DNA of 64,000 nucleotides, taken from positions 1-64,000 of the forward strand of contig CAYJLF010000018.1 of assembly GCA_964371055.1 (NCBI GenBank), given 5' to 3'. The position numbers were made by a program, and so were the translations under genes. Positions 44,470 through 52,734 of this stretch are shown here, one piece after another. Positions within the stretch are counted from its first letter, which is position 1, and each line of letters opens with the position of its first letter. The DNA is from CAYJLF01 sp964371055. Its GTDB lineage: Bacteria; Eisenbacteria; RBG-16-71-46; CAIMUX01. The notes below the pieces were generated by a model. That model saw only the letters and a list, made by a program, of their open reading frames with translations, was not told the DNA's origin and did not search any database.

Positions 44470-45285
44470 TCAGTCCTCCCCCCACAGCATTCCAGCCTTG
44501 CGCGTCGAGACCTCCACCGCGTCGATCAGCGCGATCGAGATGCCGCGTTCCTGCAACTTGGCGATGCCGTCGATGGTGCAACCCCCGGGGGTCGTGACCT
44601 CGTCCTTGAAGGCCGCCGGATGCTTGCCGGTGACGAGGATCAGCTCCGCCGCTCCCTTCAGCACCTGCGCCGCGACCCGGCGCGACGTGTCGCGCGGCAA
44701 TCCCATCTTCACCCCGCCCTCCGCCATCGCCTCGATGATCTTGAAGATGAAGGCGGGACCGCAGCCTCCGAGGCCGGTGGAGGCGTTCATGTGGCGTTCG
44801 TCGAGCACCTCGACCAGCCCGACGGTCGCAAAGAGAGCGCGGGCCAGCTCCAGGTGCTCTGCCGTGGCGTGTCGGCCGGGGCAGAGGACGGTCGCCGATT
44901 GGGCGACCAGGACCGCGATGTTCGGGTTGGCGCGGATCACGGGCATCGGTCGACCGAGGATCTCCTCGAGTTTCGTCGTCCGGACGCCCGTGACGTTCGA
45001 GATCAGCAGGTGATCATCGCGAAGCGCCGGGCGCATCTGTCCGATCGCCTCGGCCGTCTCGTCCGGGTGGACCGAGAGGATGAGGACGTTCGCGTCCCCC
45101 GCCGCGGCGGCATTGTCGGTCGTGACCCGCACGCCGCGTGCCCGCAGCGGCTCGAGGGAGGCCTCGTGCCGCCCGGTGGCCGTGATCGAATCCGGCGGGA
45201 CCCGTCCGGCCGCGATCCAGCCGTCGATGAGCGCGCCGCCCATCTTTCCCGTTCCGCCGATCACAGCAAAGCGCAAGCCGTCCAT
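44470..45285 (-). CDS. proC: Pyrroline-5-carboxylate reductase
   Basis: 271 residues, the usual length. The start ATG at 45285 has GGGGAGG six bases upstream and immediately precedes the N-terminal NADPH-binding fold (FAVIGGTGKMGGALIDGW). The family signature near the C-terminus is TTPGGCTIDG, and GLGGCGPAFIF matches the dimer/substrate region. It reduces pyrroline-5-carboxylate to proline with NAD(P)H in the last step of cytoplasmic proline synthesis. In the glycine-rich loop the usual GxGxMG is G-G-T-G-K-M-G, with Thr in place of the typical Gly/Asn. It stands alone, bracketed by two insertion-sequence remnants facing outward. Confidence 0.92.
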   Translation of the reverse strand: MDGLRFAVIGGTGKMGGALIDGWIAAGRVPPDSITATGRHEASLEPLRARGVRVTTDNAAAAGDANVLILSVHPDETAEAIGQMRPALRDDHLLISNVTGVRTTKLEEILGRPMPVIRANPNIAVLVAQSATVLCPGRHATAEHLELARALFATVGLVEVLDERHMNASTGLGGCGPAFIFKIIEAMAEGGVKMGLPRDTSRRVAAQVLKGAAELILVTGKHPAAFKDEVTTPGGCTIDGIAKLQERGISIALIDAVEVSTRKAGMLWGED

Positions 45286-45510
45286 CGATCGCCTCCCCGG
45301 TGAACGCCGGTCCAGCCCGCCTCCTCGGCGGCCCGATCCGACCCGCAACCCTCTGCAGATTCGTAGGCTCGGGGCGACAGAACTCTTCCCGCCGGGACGT
45401 CACCGGCGCCACGCCCAACCACCCCATGATAGCACCGCCTGCCGGGCGAGACCTGAACCCAGCGCGCATTGTTGCCACGAAGGTGTCAGCCGAAGCGTGA
45501 CGGTGCCACG

Positions 45511-45665
45511 GCAAGACCAAGCAGGTACTCACCGGAGGTCCGGGAACGGGCGGTCCGGATGGTTGTGGAGCACGGGCGGGAGCATGTGTCGCAGCGGGCG
45601 GCGATCCAGTCGATTGGCGGGAAGATCGGCTGTTCGGGTGAGACGCTGCGGAAGTTGCCGCGGCC
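45511..45665 (+). pseudogene. IS3-type transposase orfA remnant, right of proC
   Basis: The frame reads ARPSRYSPEVRERAVRMVVE, then REHVSQRAAIQSIGGKIGCS and GETLRK, the N-terminal helix-turn-helix of IS3-family OrfA. The expected ATG is ACG, so the start is lost, and the frame departs from the family right after LRK. No OrfB (DDE) part follows. It is homologous to the remnant at 44345-44422 in inverted orientation. It runs directly into the 42-base repeat array. Clearly a dead fragment. Confidence 0.7.
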
Positions 45666-45678
45666 GGCCATATCCCCG

Positions 45679-46224
45679 AGGAACCCGAGGCACCGCAGGT
45701 CGCAGCCTCACAAGGCTGCGCCGAACCTACAGATCCGCATGTTGCGCGTGCTACCTACCGCCCCGAACGATCGGCGCGGTCGGTTCGGCCCGCATCAGCC
45801 CGCGGATAACCTTCGGCGCGGTCCCGAGCGGCTGCTTACACCCGCCGCGAAGATCCGACGCGCCTCGGAGCGGCCGCAACATCCCCTCCCGAACGTTCCA
45901 CGTGCCTTTGTGACCGCGCAGAAGAGCGCCCCGAACCTTCCGCGCGCCTTTGTGACCGCGCAGAAGAGCGATCCGAACGTCCAGCGCACCTTGTTGACGG
46001 CGTAACCTCCCGCGCCGAAGGATCAGCGCAGGTTTGTGCGCCCGCTCCCTGGCGTCCCGAACGTTCGGCGCGCCTTTGTCCCTCCGCACAATCCCGAGCC
46101 GAACGATCGCCGCACTCTTTCGGCGCCGCAGCATCGCGTTCCCTACCTTCGGCGCCGCGTGGTCCCCCCGCTCGGCCCGCTTCCTCGCCTTCCGGCCACC
46201 ATGACCATCGAGCTGCCCATCGCA
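45679..46224. repeat. 42-base degenerate tandem repeat array, about 13 units
   Basis: Units beginning CCGAAC or close variants start at 45679, 45721, 45763, 45805, 45847, 45889, 45931, 45973, 46015, 46057, 46099, 46141 and 46183, exactly 42 bases apart. A typical unit continues GTTCGGCGCGCCTTTGTG then a CCGCGCAnAAGAGCGnn-like end. Since 42 is 14 codons, translations repeat every 14 residues: APNVRRAFV-type on the plus strand (with a stop at 46003) and RGALLRGHKG-type on the minus strand, where a frame of 209 codons (45751-46380) stays open. There is no signal peptide or recognisable fold, and the ribosome-binding site is poor. It is kept as a repeat, not a gene. Confidence 0.85.
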
Positions 46225-46378
46225 CCGATCGGGCCGCTCACCACCGGGGGGGATCAGAGCGGGTGGACACCACGTTCTCCTCCCCCCACAATCATCCTGT
46301 GCTGCCCCCGGTGGGTCGCTCCGACGTCGTCGCAGCACCCTGCTAGACCAGGTCCCGGACGCCCCGGGAGGAGGACTC

Positions 46379-47608
46379 ATGGATCGCCTGCTGGACCGCT
46401 TCTGCCGCTACGTCCGCGTGGAGACCACCGCCGTCGAGGATGCTCCGACCTACCCGAGCTCTCCCGGACAACTGGAACTCGGCCGCCTCCTCGCGGAGGA
46501 ACTCACGAAGCTGAATCTCCGCGATGTGAGGCAGGACGAGCACGGGATCGTGGTCGGGACGATCCCCGGGAACCGACCGGAAGCTCCGGTCATCGCCTGG
46601 GTGGCGCACCTGGACACTTCGCCCGAGGCCAGCGGTGCGGGCGTGCGGCCGATCGTGCACCGCGACTACGACGGCGGCGACATCGCGCTCCCCGGAGATT
46701 CGTCCCGGGTCATCCGCGTCGCGGAAACGGCCGGCCTCGCGGAGCTCAAAGGAAAGACACTCATCACGACCGACGGCACGACGCTGCTCGGGGCCGATGA
46801 CAAGGCGGGCGTCGCGATCATCATGGAGACGGCCGAGCGCCTCATGTCCAGGCCGGAGCTGTCGCGTGGCGACATCCGCGTCGTCTTCACCTGCGATGAG
46901 GAAGTCGGCCACGGCGTCGACAAGGTCGACCTGAAAGCCGTCGGCGCCCGCGTGGCTTACACTCTGGACGGCGAGGGGTGCGGCATCATCGAGAACGAGA
47001 CCTTCTCGGCCGATCTCGCCACGGTCACGATCCATGGCCGGAACATCCACCCCGGCCTCGCGTCCGGCAAGATGATCAATGCGGTCCGCCTGGCGGGTCA
47101 GTTCCTCGAGCGGCTCCCCTGGCATCGCCTCTCCCCCGAACGCACCTCGGGCCGCGACGGATTCCTCCACCCCTACGTGATCGAGGGGGGCGTCGCGCAG
47201 TGCCGGATCAAGATCCTCCTGCGGAGCTTCGTCACGGCCGATCTGAGCGAACAGGCGGAGATCCTCCGGAAGATCGCCACGCTCGTCATGGCCGAGCATC
47301 CCGGCGCACGCGTCGAGGTGGACGTGAAGGAGCAGTACCGGAATATGATCGAGCCGCTCGCTCTGGAGCCCAAGGCGACCGCCCTGGCGGAAGAGGCGAT
47401 GCGTCGCGCCGGACTGACGCCGCGCTACGAAGTGATCCGTGGCGGGACCGACGGGTCACGCTTGAGCGCGCTCGGGCTGCCCACCCCGAACCTCAGCGCG
47501 GGGATGTACAACTATCACTCCCCGCTCGAGTACGCCTGCCTCGAAGACATGGAGGCGGCCGTGCAGGTGCTCATCCACCTGGCGGAACTGTGGGGCCGGG
47601 AGAGGTAG
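46379..47608 (+). CDS. pepT: Tripeptide aminopeptidase (peptidase T)
   Basis: 409 residues, the normal length for M20-family peptidase T. GGAGGAGG lies just before the ATG. The metal-binding motifs are HLDTSPEASG, DGTTLLGADDKAG and FTCDEEVGHGVD; the dimerisation-domain His is in VTIHGRNIHPGLASGKMINA, and IRGGTDGSRLSALG plus YNYHSPLEYA complete the zinc ligands and substrate pocket. It releases the N-terminal residue from tripeptides in the cytoplasm. It sits between the 42-base array and a convergent methyltransferase and appears monocistronic. Confidence 0.95.
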   Translation: MDRLLDRFCRYVRVETTAVEDAPTYPSSPGQLELGRLLAEELTKLNLRDVRQDEHGIVVGTIPGNRPEAPVIAWVAHLDTSPEASGAGVRPIVHRDYDGGDIALPGDSSRVIRVAETAGLAELKGKTLITTDGTTLLGADDKAGVAIIMETAERLMSRPELSRGDIRVVFTCDEEVGHGVDKVDLKAVGARVAYTLDGEGCGIIENETFSADLATVTIHGRNIHPGLASGKMINAVRLAGQFLERLPWHRLSPERTSGRDGFLHPYVIEGGVAQCRIKILLRSFVTADLSEQAEILRKIATLVMAEHPGARVEVDVKEQYRNMIEPLALEPKATALAEEAMRRAGLTPRYEVIRGGTDGSRLSALGLPTPNLSAGMYNYHSPLEYACLEDMEAAVQVLIHLAELWGRER

Positions 47609-47659
47609 ACCGGAGGGGCAGACGCGTATCCGCCCTGACCCGAGCCGATGACGCGCGTG

Positions 47660-48469
47660 TCACTCCCCCTTCACCGCCCGCAGGGAGAACATCAGCGGGA
47701 TCCGCGGCAGCCCCGGAGGGAGGTGCCAGAGTCCTTCCGCATCCGGTTCGACGAACGGAAACTGACGATAGACCGTGAATGGGTGCTCGTGGAGGAACTC
47801 CAGGCGGAGTCCCGCCGCCAGCAACGCGCTGATCACCTTCCCCAGCGGGTAGAACCACTCGAAAGAGTGGGTCGCGTGGACCTCGGCGTCGGGATCGGCG
47901 TAGCTCCCCTTGGTGTCGAACCGCACGGGCCCCGAAGTGAAGTAGTCGTAGGCGACGCGCCACTCGGCACGTTCCACCGCGTCGTCGAAGACCATCGCCG
48001 CCGGATGGAACTCCGCCAGGTAGAAGACGCCGCCGGGACGCAGGTACCGGGCCACGATCCGGGCCCACCCCTCCAGATCGGGCAGCCAGGAGAGCACGCC
48101 GTAGGAGCTGAAGACACGATCGAACTGCTCGTCCAAATGATCCGGCAGTTCGTAGAGCTCGCTGCAGAGGAAGCGCCCCGGGATCCCGGTCTCTGCGCTC
48201 AACTCGCGGGCGAGGCGGATCGCCTCCGGTGAGAAGTCGATCCCCGTCACCTCGGCCCCCAGGCGCGCCCAGGAAAGGGTATCCATTCCGAAGTGACACA
48301 TCAGGTGGAGCAGGGAGAGGCCGTTCACATCCCCCATCTCGTGCCGTTCGAGAGCGTTCAGCTTGTTCTTCCCGGCCTTGAACTCGTCCACCCGGTAGAG
48401 ACCCGACCGGGCGTTGACGTGCGCCCACTCGTCCCAGAGCTCCTGATTGGCGCGGCGGTATTCGTCCAT
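47660..48469 (-). CDS. Class I SAM-dependent methyltransferase
   Basis: 269 residues from ATG 48469 (GGAGG five bases upstream). Motif I is HLMCHFGMDTLSWARLGAEV with TGIDFSPEAIRLAREL, followed by motif II (FDRVFSSYGVLSWLPDL) and motif III (LRPGGVFYLAEFHP). The N-terminal YRRANQELWDEWAHVNARSG segment is shared with a common group of uncharacterised bacterial methyltransferases of the UbiE/BioC-like fold. The substrate is unknown; a small molecule is more likely than nucleic acid. It converges with pepT, with 51 bases between them and no clear terminator. Confidence 0.87.
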   Translation of the reverse strand: MDEYRRANQELWDEWAHVNARSGLYRVDEFKAGKNKLNALERHEMGDVNGLSLLHLMCHFGMDTLSWARLGAEVTGIDFSPEAIRLARELSAETGIPGRFLCSELYELPDHLDEQFDRVFSSYGVLSWLPDLEGWARIVARYLRPGGVFYLAEFHPAAMVFDDAVERAEWRVAYDYFTSGPVRFDTKGSYADPDAEVHATHSFEWFYPLGKVISALLAAGLRLEFLHEHPFTVYRQFPFVEPDAEGLWHLPPGLPRIPLMFSLRAVKGE

Positions 48470-48602
48470 CGATCCTCCAGTTGCGCATTCCCGACCCGCG
48501 GAGGCTCTGCTAGGCTGGTGACCCGTCGATGCTCCGGATCCGAGGCCGGCTCGGCACCGAGAGCCGACCGGAGACGATTCCATCCTTCATGGAGAATAGA
48601 CG

Positions 48603-50054
48603 ATGAAGCACCGCTCCCGCCTCGGCCATCGATCGATCCTTCTTCCGGCCGCGCTGGTCCTGACCTTCCTCGCCCTGGTCGCAACCGCCGGCATCGCGGG
48701 CGATCGCCAACCCGACGACTTCGGCGGCCATTGGGAGGGCGCGATCCAGGCGCCGAACGGCGAGCTCGTCCTCAAACTCGACCTGATCCGGGACGGCGGA
48801 GGCTGGGCGGGCCGGGCCGAGATCCCGATGCAGGGCGTCCGGGACATGCCGGTCGACAGTCTAGAGGTCGATCCTCCCCGGATTCGCTTCGTGCTCGCGC
48901 GGATTCCGGGGATGCCCACGCTCGAGGGGACCCTCGCGGATGGCCGGATCTCGGGCCTCTTCTCGTATCGCGGCCGTCCGGCTCCCTTCTTCCTTGGGCG
49001 CGAGGCCATGCCCGGACCGCCGCGACCGCAGGAGCCGACCCCCCCCTACCCCTACCGCGCCGAAGAGATCACCTATCGTGTCGGCGGTGACACGCTGGCC
49101 GGAACGCTCTCGATTCCCGACGGGAAGGGACCGTTTCCCGCCGTGCTCCTCATCAGCGGCAGCGGCGTCCAGAACCGCGACCACGAAGTCTTCAACCACC
49201 GGCCGTTCTGGGTTCTGGCGGATCATCTCTCGCGGCGCGGCGTCGCCGTGCTGCGGGTCGATGATCGCGGTATCGGCGGCTCCAGCGGGTCGGCCCTGGA
49301 CGCCACGGCGGACGACCTGGCAGAGGACGTCCTCGCCGGCCTGGCCTTCCTTCGCGGACGCCGGGAGATCGATCGCAAGCGGGTCGGCCTCCTCGGATTC
49401 AGCGAGGGGGGACTGATCGCTTCCCAGGTCGCGGCACGCTCGAAGGAGCCGGCCTTTCTGGCCTTGATGGCGCCGCTCGGCATCCCCGGGGCAGAGCTGC
49501 TGCCCCGTCAGACCATGGCGATGGCGCGCGCCGCCGGCGTGCCCGAGATCGCGATCCAGGCCCAACAGGAGTTGCTCAAGCTGGCGATCGACCTGGCCGT
49601 GGCGGGAACCGACTCGGTCTCCATGCGGAGCCAGCTCGGGCAGGTGATGATCCGTCAGCGCGAGGCAGCGCCCGACTCGCTCCAATCCGGCATCGCCGCG
49701 CTTCAGTCGGAGGTCATGCGTATCGCCGCCTCGATGCGCAAGCCGTGGTTCCGTTCGTTCGTCGCGATCGATCCCCGCCCTCCGCTCCGCCAGGTCAAGG
49801 TTCCGGTGCTCGTCCTCTATGCCGAGCTCGACCGGCAGGTCGTGCCCGACCAGCACCTGCCGGAAGTCGAAGAGGCGCTGCGCGCGGGAGGCAACCGCCA
49901 CGTCGCCATCCACCGGCTGCCCGGACTCAACCATCTCTTTCAGCCGGCCAGGACCGGAGCGGGGGACGAATACGCGCGGATCGAGACCACGATCGATCCG
50001 GCAACGCTCGAGATCATTCGCGACTGGATCCTCGAGACGACCGGCAAGCGTTAG
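48603..50054 (+). CDS. Exported alpha/beta hydrolase, paralogue 1
   Basis: 483 residues with a signal peptide (core LLPAALVLTFLALVATAGIAG). A beta-rich N-terminal domain (about 40-140, FGGHWEGAIQ and AEIPMQGV) precedes the alpha/beta hydrolase fold. The oxyanion region is LLISGSGVQNRD; the nucleophile is Ser267 in GFSEGG; the Asp is probably in LYAELDRQV and the His in LPGLNHLFQ. It is presumably a periplasmic or surface esterase or peptidase of the S9/S15-like group. A closely related paralogue lies at 61246-62814. It heads a likely operon with the Tat-DUF362, DUF6599-like and MBL genes (spacings 55, -4 and 54 bases). Substrate unknown. Confidence 0.88.
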   Translation: MKHRSRLGHRSILLPAALVLTFLALVATAGIAGDRQPDDFGGHWEGAIQAPNGELVLKLDLIRDGGGWAGRAEIPMQGVRDMPVDSLEVDPPRIRFVLARIPGMPTLEGTLADGRISGLFSYRGRPAPFFLGREAMPGPPRPQEPTPPYPYRAEEITYRVGGDTLAGTLSIPDGKGPFPAVLLISGSGVQNRDHEVFNHRPFWVLADHLSRRGVAVLRVDDRGIGGSSGSALDATADDLAEDVLAGLAFLRGRREIDRKRVGLLGFSEGGLIASQVAARSKEPAFLALMAPLGIPGAELLPRQTMAMARAAGVPEIAIQAQQELLKLAIDLAVAGTDSVSMRSQLGQVMIRQREAAPDSLQSGIAALQSEVMRIAASMRKPWFRSFVAIDPRPPLRQVKVPVLVLYAELDRQVVPDQHLPEVEEALRAGGNRHVAIHRLPGLNHLFQPARTGAGDEYARIETTIDPATLEIIRDWILETTGKR

Positions 50055-50109
50055 CGGGATCGTGGAGACTTCAGCCAGCCTCGGAGGGGCCCGGGGAGAG
50101 GAGGAAAGC

Positions 50110-51378
50110 ATGGATCGTGACGATGAACTCAGCCGCCGTCGATTCCTGCACACGGTGATGGCGGGAGCGGCCACCCTGACCGGGATCGCCGCGGCCTCGG
50201 CCGCCCGCGGAGAGGAGAGCGCGGGAGCCGCAACCGCCTCGGAAACAGCGACGACCGAGGCGGGCGCCGACAGCGCAGCGGCCGCTGCCGACTCCAGCGT
50301 GGCCCGCCCCCCCGCACCCTTCGATCCCGACTCCGTCCACTCCAACCTCGAGGTTGCGCTGGCCGCGCCCCGCACGGCGACGTCGATGCCGGGTCCGTTC
50401 CCGGGCGTGGTCGCCCAGGTGCACCGTCCCGGCACTATGAACGGTCTCGAAGCCGACCCGACCGGCGTGCGGGCCATGCTCGATGCCGGCATGAAATCGC
50501 TCACCGGGGAGCAGGATCCCATCGCCGCCTGGCGCCGCTTCTTCTCTCCTGGGGATCGTGTCGGCCTCAAGCTGAACCCGATCGGGGGGAAGCTCCTCGC
50601 GAACAACCACGAACTCGTCGCCGCCATCCTCGAGCGGCTGGAGCAGTCGGGAGTCCCCCGCCGCAATCTCGTGATCTGGGACCGGCGGCAGGCCGACCTC
50701 AACGACACCGGGTTCACCGCCGAACGCTATCCCGGGATCACCTGCATCGGCACCGAGTACAGCGTGACCGAGGATGGCAAGGAGCAGTGGAAGGGGCTCG
50801 ACCGCCTGGACGACCGCGTCTGGTACGAATTCGATCTGCCCGGCGAGTACGACGACGAGACGATGCCCTACATGCTGAACGGCGGGACGAAGAGCTACTT
50901 CACCCGGATCCTGACCGAACAGGTCGACAAGGTGATCAACGTGCCGGTGCTCAAGAACGCCGGGCCGTCCGTCACTCTCTGCCTGAAGAACCTGGCCTAC
51001 GGCGTCACGAGCAACACGGCCCGGGGTCATCAGATCTGGGCGCGCTACATCGCCGAGGTCTGCGCCTTCCCGCCCGTCCGTGACAAGTGCGTCCTGCAGA
51101 TCGTCGATGGCCTGCGTGGCTGTTACGACGGCGGCCCGGGCGCCGTGGCGCGCTACATCTGGAGCCCGGAGACGATCTGGGTCGCGACCGATCCCGTCGC
51201 GGCCGACCGTATCGGCTGGGAGTACATCTTCGCCCGTCGGGTGAAGGAAGGCCTGGCCCAGGACGGGGAACTCCCCATCCTGTTCGAGAAGATCGACATG
51301 CTCCGGCGCGCGGAGTCGTTCGGGCTGGGCGTCTTCGATCGCGCCGGAATCGACCACCGGCAGGTGTCGCTGACATGA
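50110..51378 (+). CDS. Tat-exported DUF362 protein
   Basis: 422 residues from ATG 50110 (GAGGAGG upstream). The N-terminus has a twin-arginine signal, SRRRFLHTVMAGAATLTGIA, so it is exported folded, as proteins with bound cofactors usually are. An acidic, Ala-rich linker follows (residues about 35-65). DUF362 features include VGLKLNPIGGK, VINVPVLKNAGPSVTLCLKN, and WVATDPVAADRIGWEYI. No Cys-rich cluster is visible. It overlaps the next gene by ATGA, so it and the DUF6599-like protein are translationally coupled. Function of the family is unknown; a periplasmic redox or cofactor-linked role is a guess from the Tat signal. Confidence 0.87.
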   Translation: MDRDDELSRRRFLHTVMAGAATLTGIAAASAARGEESAGAATASETATTEAGADSAAAAADSSVARPPAPFDPDSVHSNLEVALAAPRTATSMPGPFPGVVAQVHRPGTMNGLEADPTGVRAMLDAGMKSLTGEQDPIAAWRRFFSPGDRVGLKLNPIGGKLLANNHELVAAILERLEQSGVPRRNLVIWDRRQADLNDTGFTAERYPGITCIGTEYSVTEDGKEQWKGLDRLDDRVWYEFDLPGEYDDETMPYMLNGGTKSYFTRILTEQVDKVINVPVLKNAGPSVTLCLKNLAYGVTSNTARGHQIWARYIAEVCAFPPVRDKCVLQIVDGLRGCYDGGPGAVARYIWSPETIWVATDPVAADRIGWEYIFARRVKEGLAQDGELPILFEKIDMLRRAESFGLGVFDRAGIDHRQVSLT

Positions 51379-52046
51379 TCGCGCCGTCCCGAATTCGTGG
51401 CGACTCTAGCAGGCTGCTGAAAAACTGGACCAGTCGCGCTTCGCGGGCCACGTTTCTCCTCGGCCTCCTCGCTCTCTGCGCGGCGGCGTCGTGGGTCCCC
51501 GTCCGCGCCGCCCCGGGAGCGGACGGCACCCCGCCTTCGGGGCCGTCCGCCGGAGCTGCGACCGAGGCGACCCATCCCGCCGTGGCCCTGATGCCCCCCT
51601 CGGGCCATCCGGAAGGATGGGACCGGGCCGAGGAGCCGCGTCTCTACCTGGGCGACGCGTTGTACAAGCACATCAACGGCGGAGCGGAGGCGTATCTCGA
51701 CCGCGGGTTCCGCGCGGTCGCCGTGGCCCTCTTCCAGCGCGGCGACGCCGAGGTCACGGTCGAGATCTACGACATGGGAAGTCCTCGCGGGGCGCTTGCG
51801 ATCTGGAAGCTGAACACGGGCGGTTCCGGGTCGGCCGTCGATTCCACCGCCGCGGGGGCGGGATCGATCTCCACCGCCGATTCCCTCGGCGACGCCCGGG
51901 CCCTGGATCCCTATCAGATCCTCTTCCGGCGCGGACCGTGGTACGTCTCGGTCACGCGCTTCGACGACAGCGACAGCACCCTGGCCGCGCTGCACTCCCT
52001 GGCCGGGGAGGTGGACAAGCGGATCGGGCCGGCCGGCACGCCCTGA
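51375..52046 (+). CDS. Exported DUF6599-like protein
   Basis: 223 residues from ATG 51375, overlapping the DUF362 stop by four bases. An N-terminal hydrophobic segment (FLLGLLALCAAASWVPVRAA) is a likely signal peptide, though about 25 residues precede it. The mature part has GWDRAEEPRLYLGDALYKHI followed by NGGAEAYLDRGF, which resembles DUF6599 proteins, and then alternating beta-strand sequence (VTVEIYDMGSPRGAL, WYVSVTRFDDSD). No catalytic residues are evident. It is probably periplasmic and linked to the Tat-DUF362 protein by translational coupling. The family assignment is from memory of the motif and is moderately certain. Confidence 0.75.
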   Translation: MIAPSRIRGDSSRLLKNWTSRASRATFLLGLLALCAAASWVPVRAAPGADGTPPSGPSAGAATEATHPAVALMPPSGHPEGWDRAEEPRLYLGDALYKHINGGAEAYLDRGFRAVAVALFQRGDAEVTVEIYDMGSPRGALAIWKLNTGGSGSAVDSTAAGAGSISTADSLGDARALDPYQILFRRGPWYVSVTRFDDSDSTLAALHSLAGEVDKRIGPAGTP

Positions 52047-52100
52047 GACCACGCGTCATCGCTTTGCACGCCGCCCGATCCGGGACTTCGCGGAGGCCAC

Positions 52101-52730
52101 ATGGTTTTTGAACAGATCGCCGTCGGAGGAGACCGCAACTTCGCCTACCTGATCGGCGACCAGAAGTCCCGGGAGGCCGCGCTGGTCGATCCGGCGCACG
52201 ATCCGGCCGCGGTCGTCGCCCGGGCCGGGGCGCTGGGCCTGACGGTCGTCTACGTTCTCAACACGCACGGTCATCCCGATCACACGGGCGGCAACGAAGT
52301 CGCGCTGAAGCTCACCGGCGCGCGTCTCGCCGCCTTCGGGCGGGGAGAACTCCCGCTGCGCGATGGCGACTCTCTCCCTCTCGGTGCATCGAAGATCGAC
52401 GTGCTGCACACTCCGGGGCACACCCCGGAAAGCGTCTGCTTCCTCTTCGAGGGGCACCTGATCACCGGCGACACCCTCTTCGTCGGCAAGGTGGGCGGCA
52501 CCGACTCGGAAGAGGACGCGCGGGCCGAGTACGACTCCCTGCAACGGAAGATCGGCACGCTGCCGCCCGAGACCGGGATCTGGCCTGGGCACGACTACGG
52601 CGTCCGCCCGTCATCGACCGTGGCCGATGAGTGGCGGGAAAACCCGTTCCTTCTGCAACCCGACTTCGCGGCATTTATGGAGCTGAAGAAGAACTGGGCG
52701 GAGTACAAGCGGAAGCACGGGATCAAGTAG
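52101..52730 (+). CDS. MBL-fold metallohydrolase (glyoxalase II-like)
   Basis: 209 residues. The metal-binding signature is THGHPDHTGGN, followed by LHTPGHTPESVC, ITGDTLFVGKVGGTD and the last His in WPGHDYGVRP, all in the expected order for a two-metal metallo-beta-lactamase-fold hydrolase. It is closest in layout to hydroxyacylglutathione hydrolase or persulfide dioxygenase-type proteins, but lacks the long C-terminal domain of true glyoxalase II. It is cytoplasmic (no signal). It is last in the co-directional group starting at 48603. Its stop is only four bases from that of the convergent aminotransferase, where the sequence ATCAAGTAGGGA is repeated in tandem. Confidence 0.9.
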   Translation: MVFEQIAVGGDRNFAYLIGDQKSREAALVDPAHDPAAVVARAGALGLTVVYVLNTHGHPDHTGGNEVALKLTGARLAAFGRGELPLRDGDSLPLGASKIDVLHTPGHTPESVCFLFEGHLITGDTLFVGKVGGTDSEEDARAEYDSLQRKIGTLPPETGIWPGHDYGVRPSSTVADEWRENPFLLQPDFAAFMELKKNWAEYKRKHGIK

Positions 52731-52734
52731 GGAA

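Noticed and set aside
45679..46224. CRISPR array
   Set aside because: The 42-base units are contiguous with no unique spacers, each unit is diverged, and no cas genes are nearby.
45751..46380. A 209-codon protein gene on the minus strand over the 42-base array
   Set aside because: The composition is Arg/Gly-rich with no start signals, and the frame exists because the repeat length is a multiple of three. Noted as a finding but not called as a gene.
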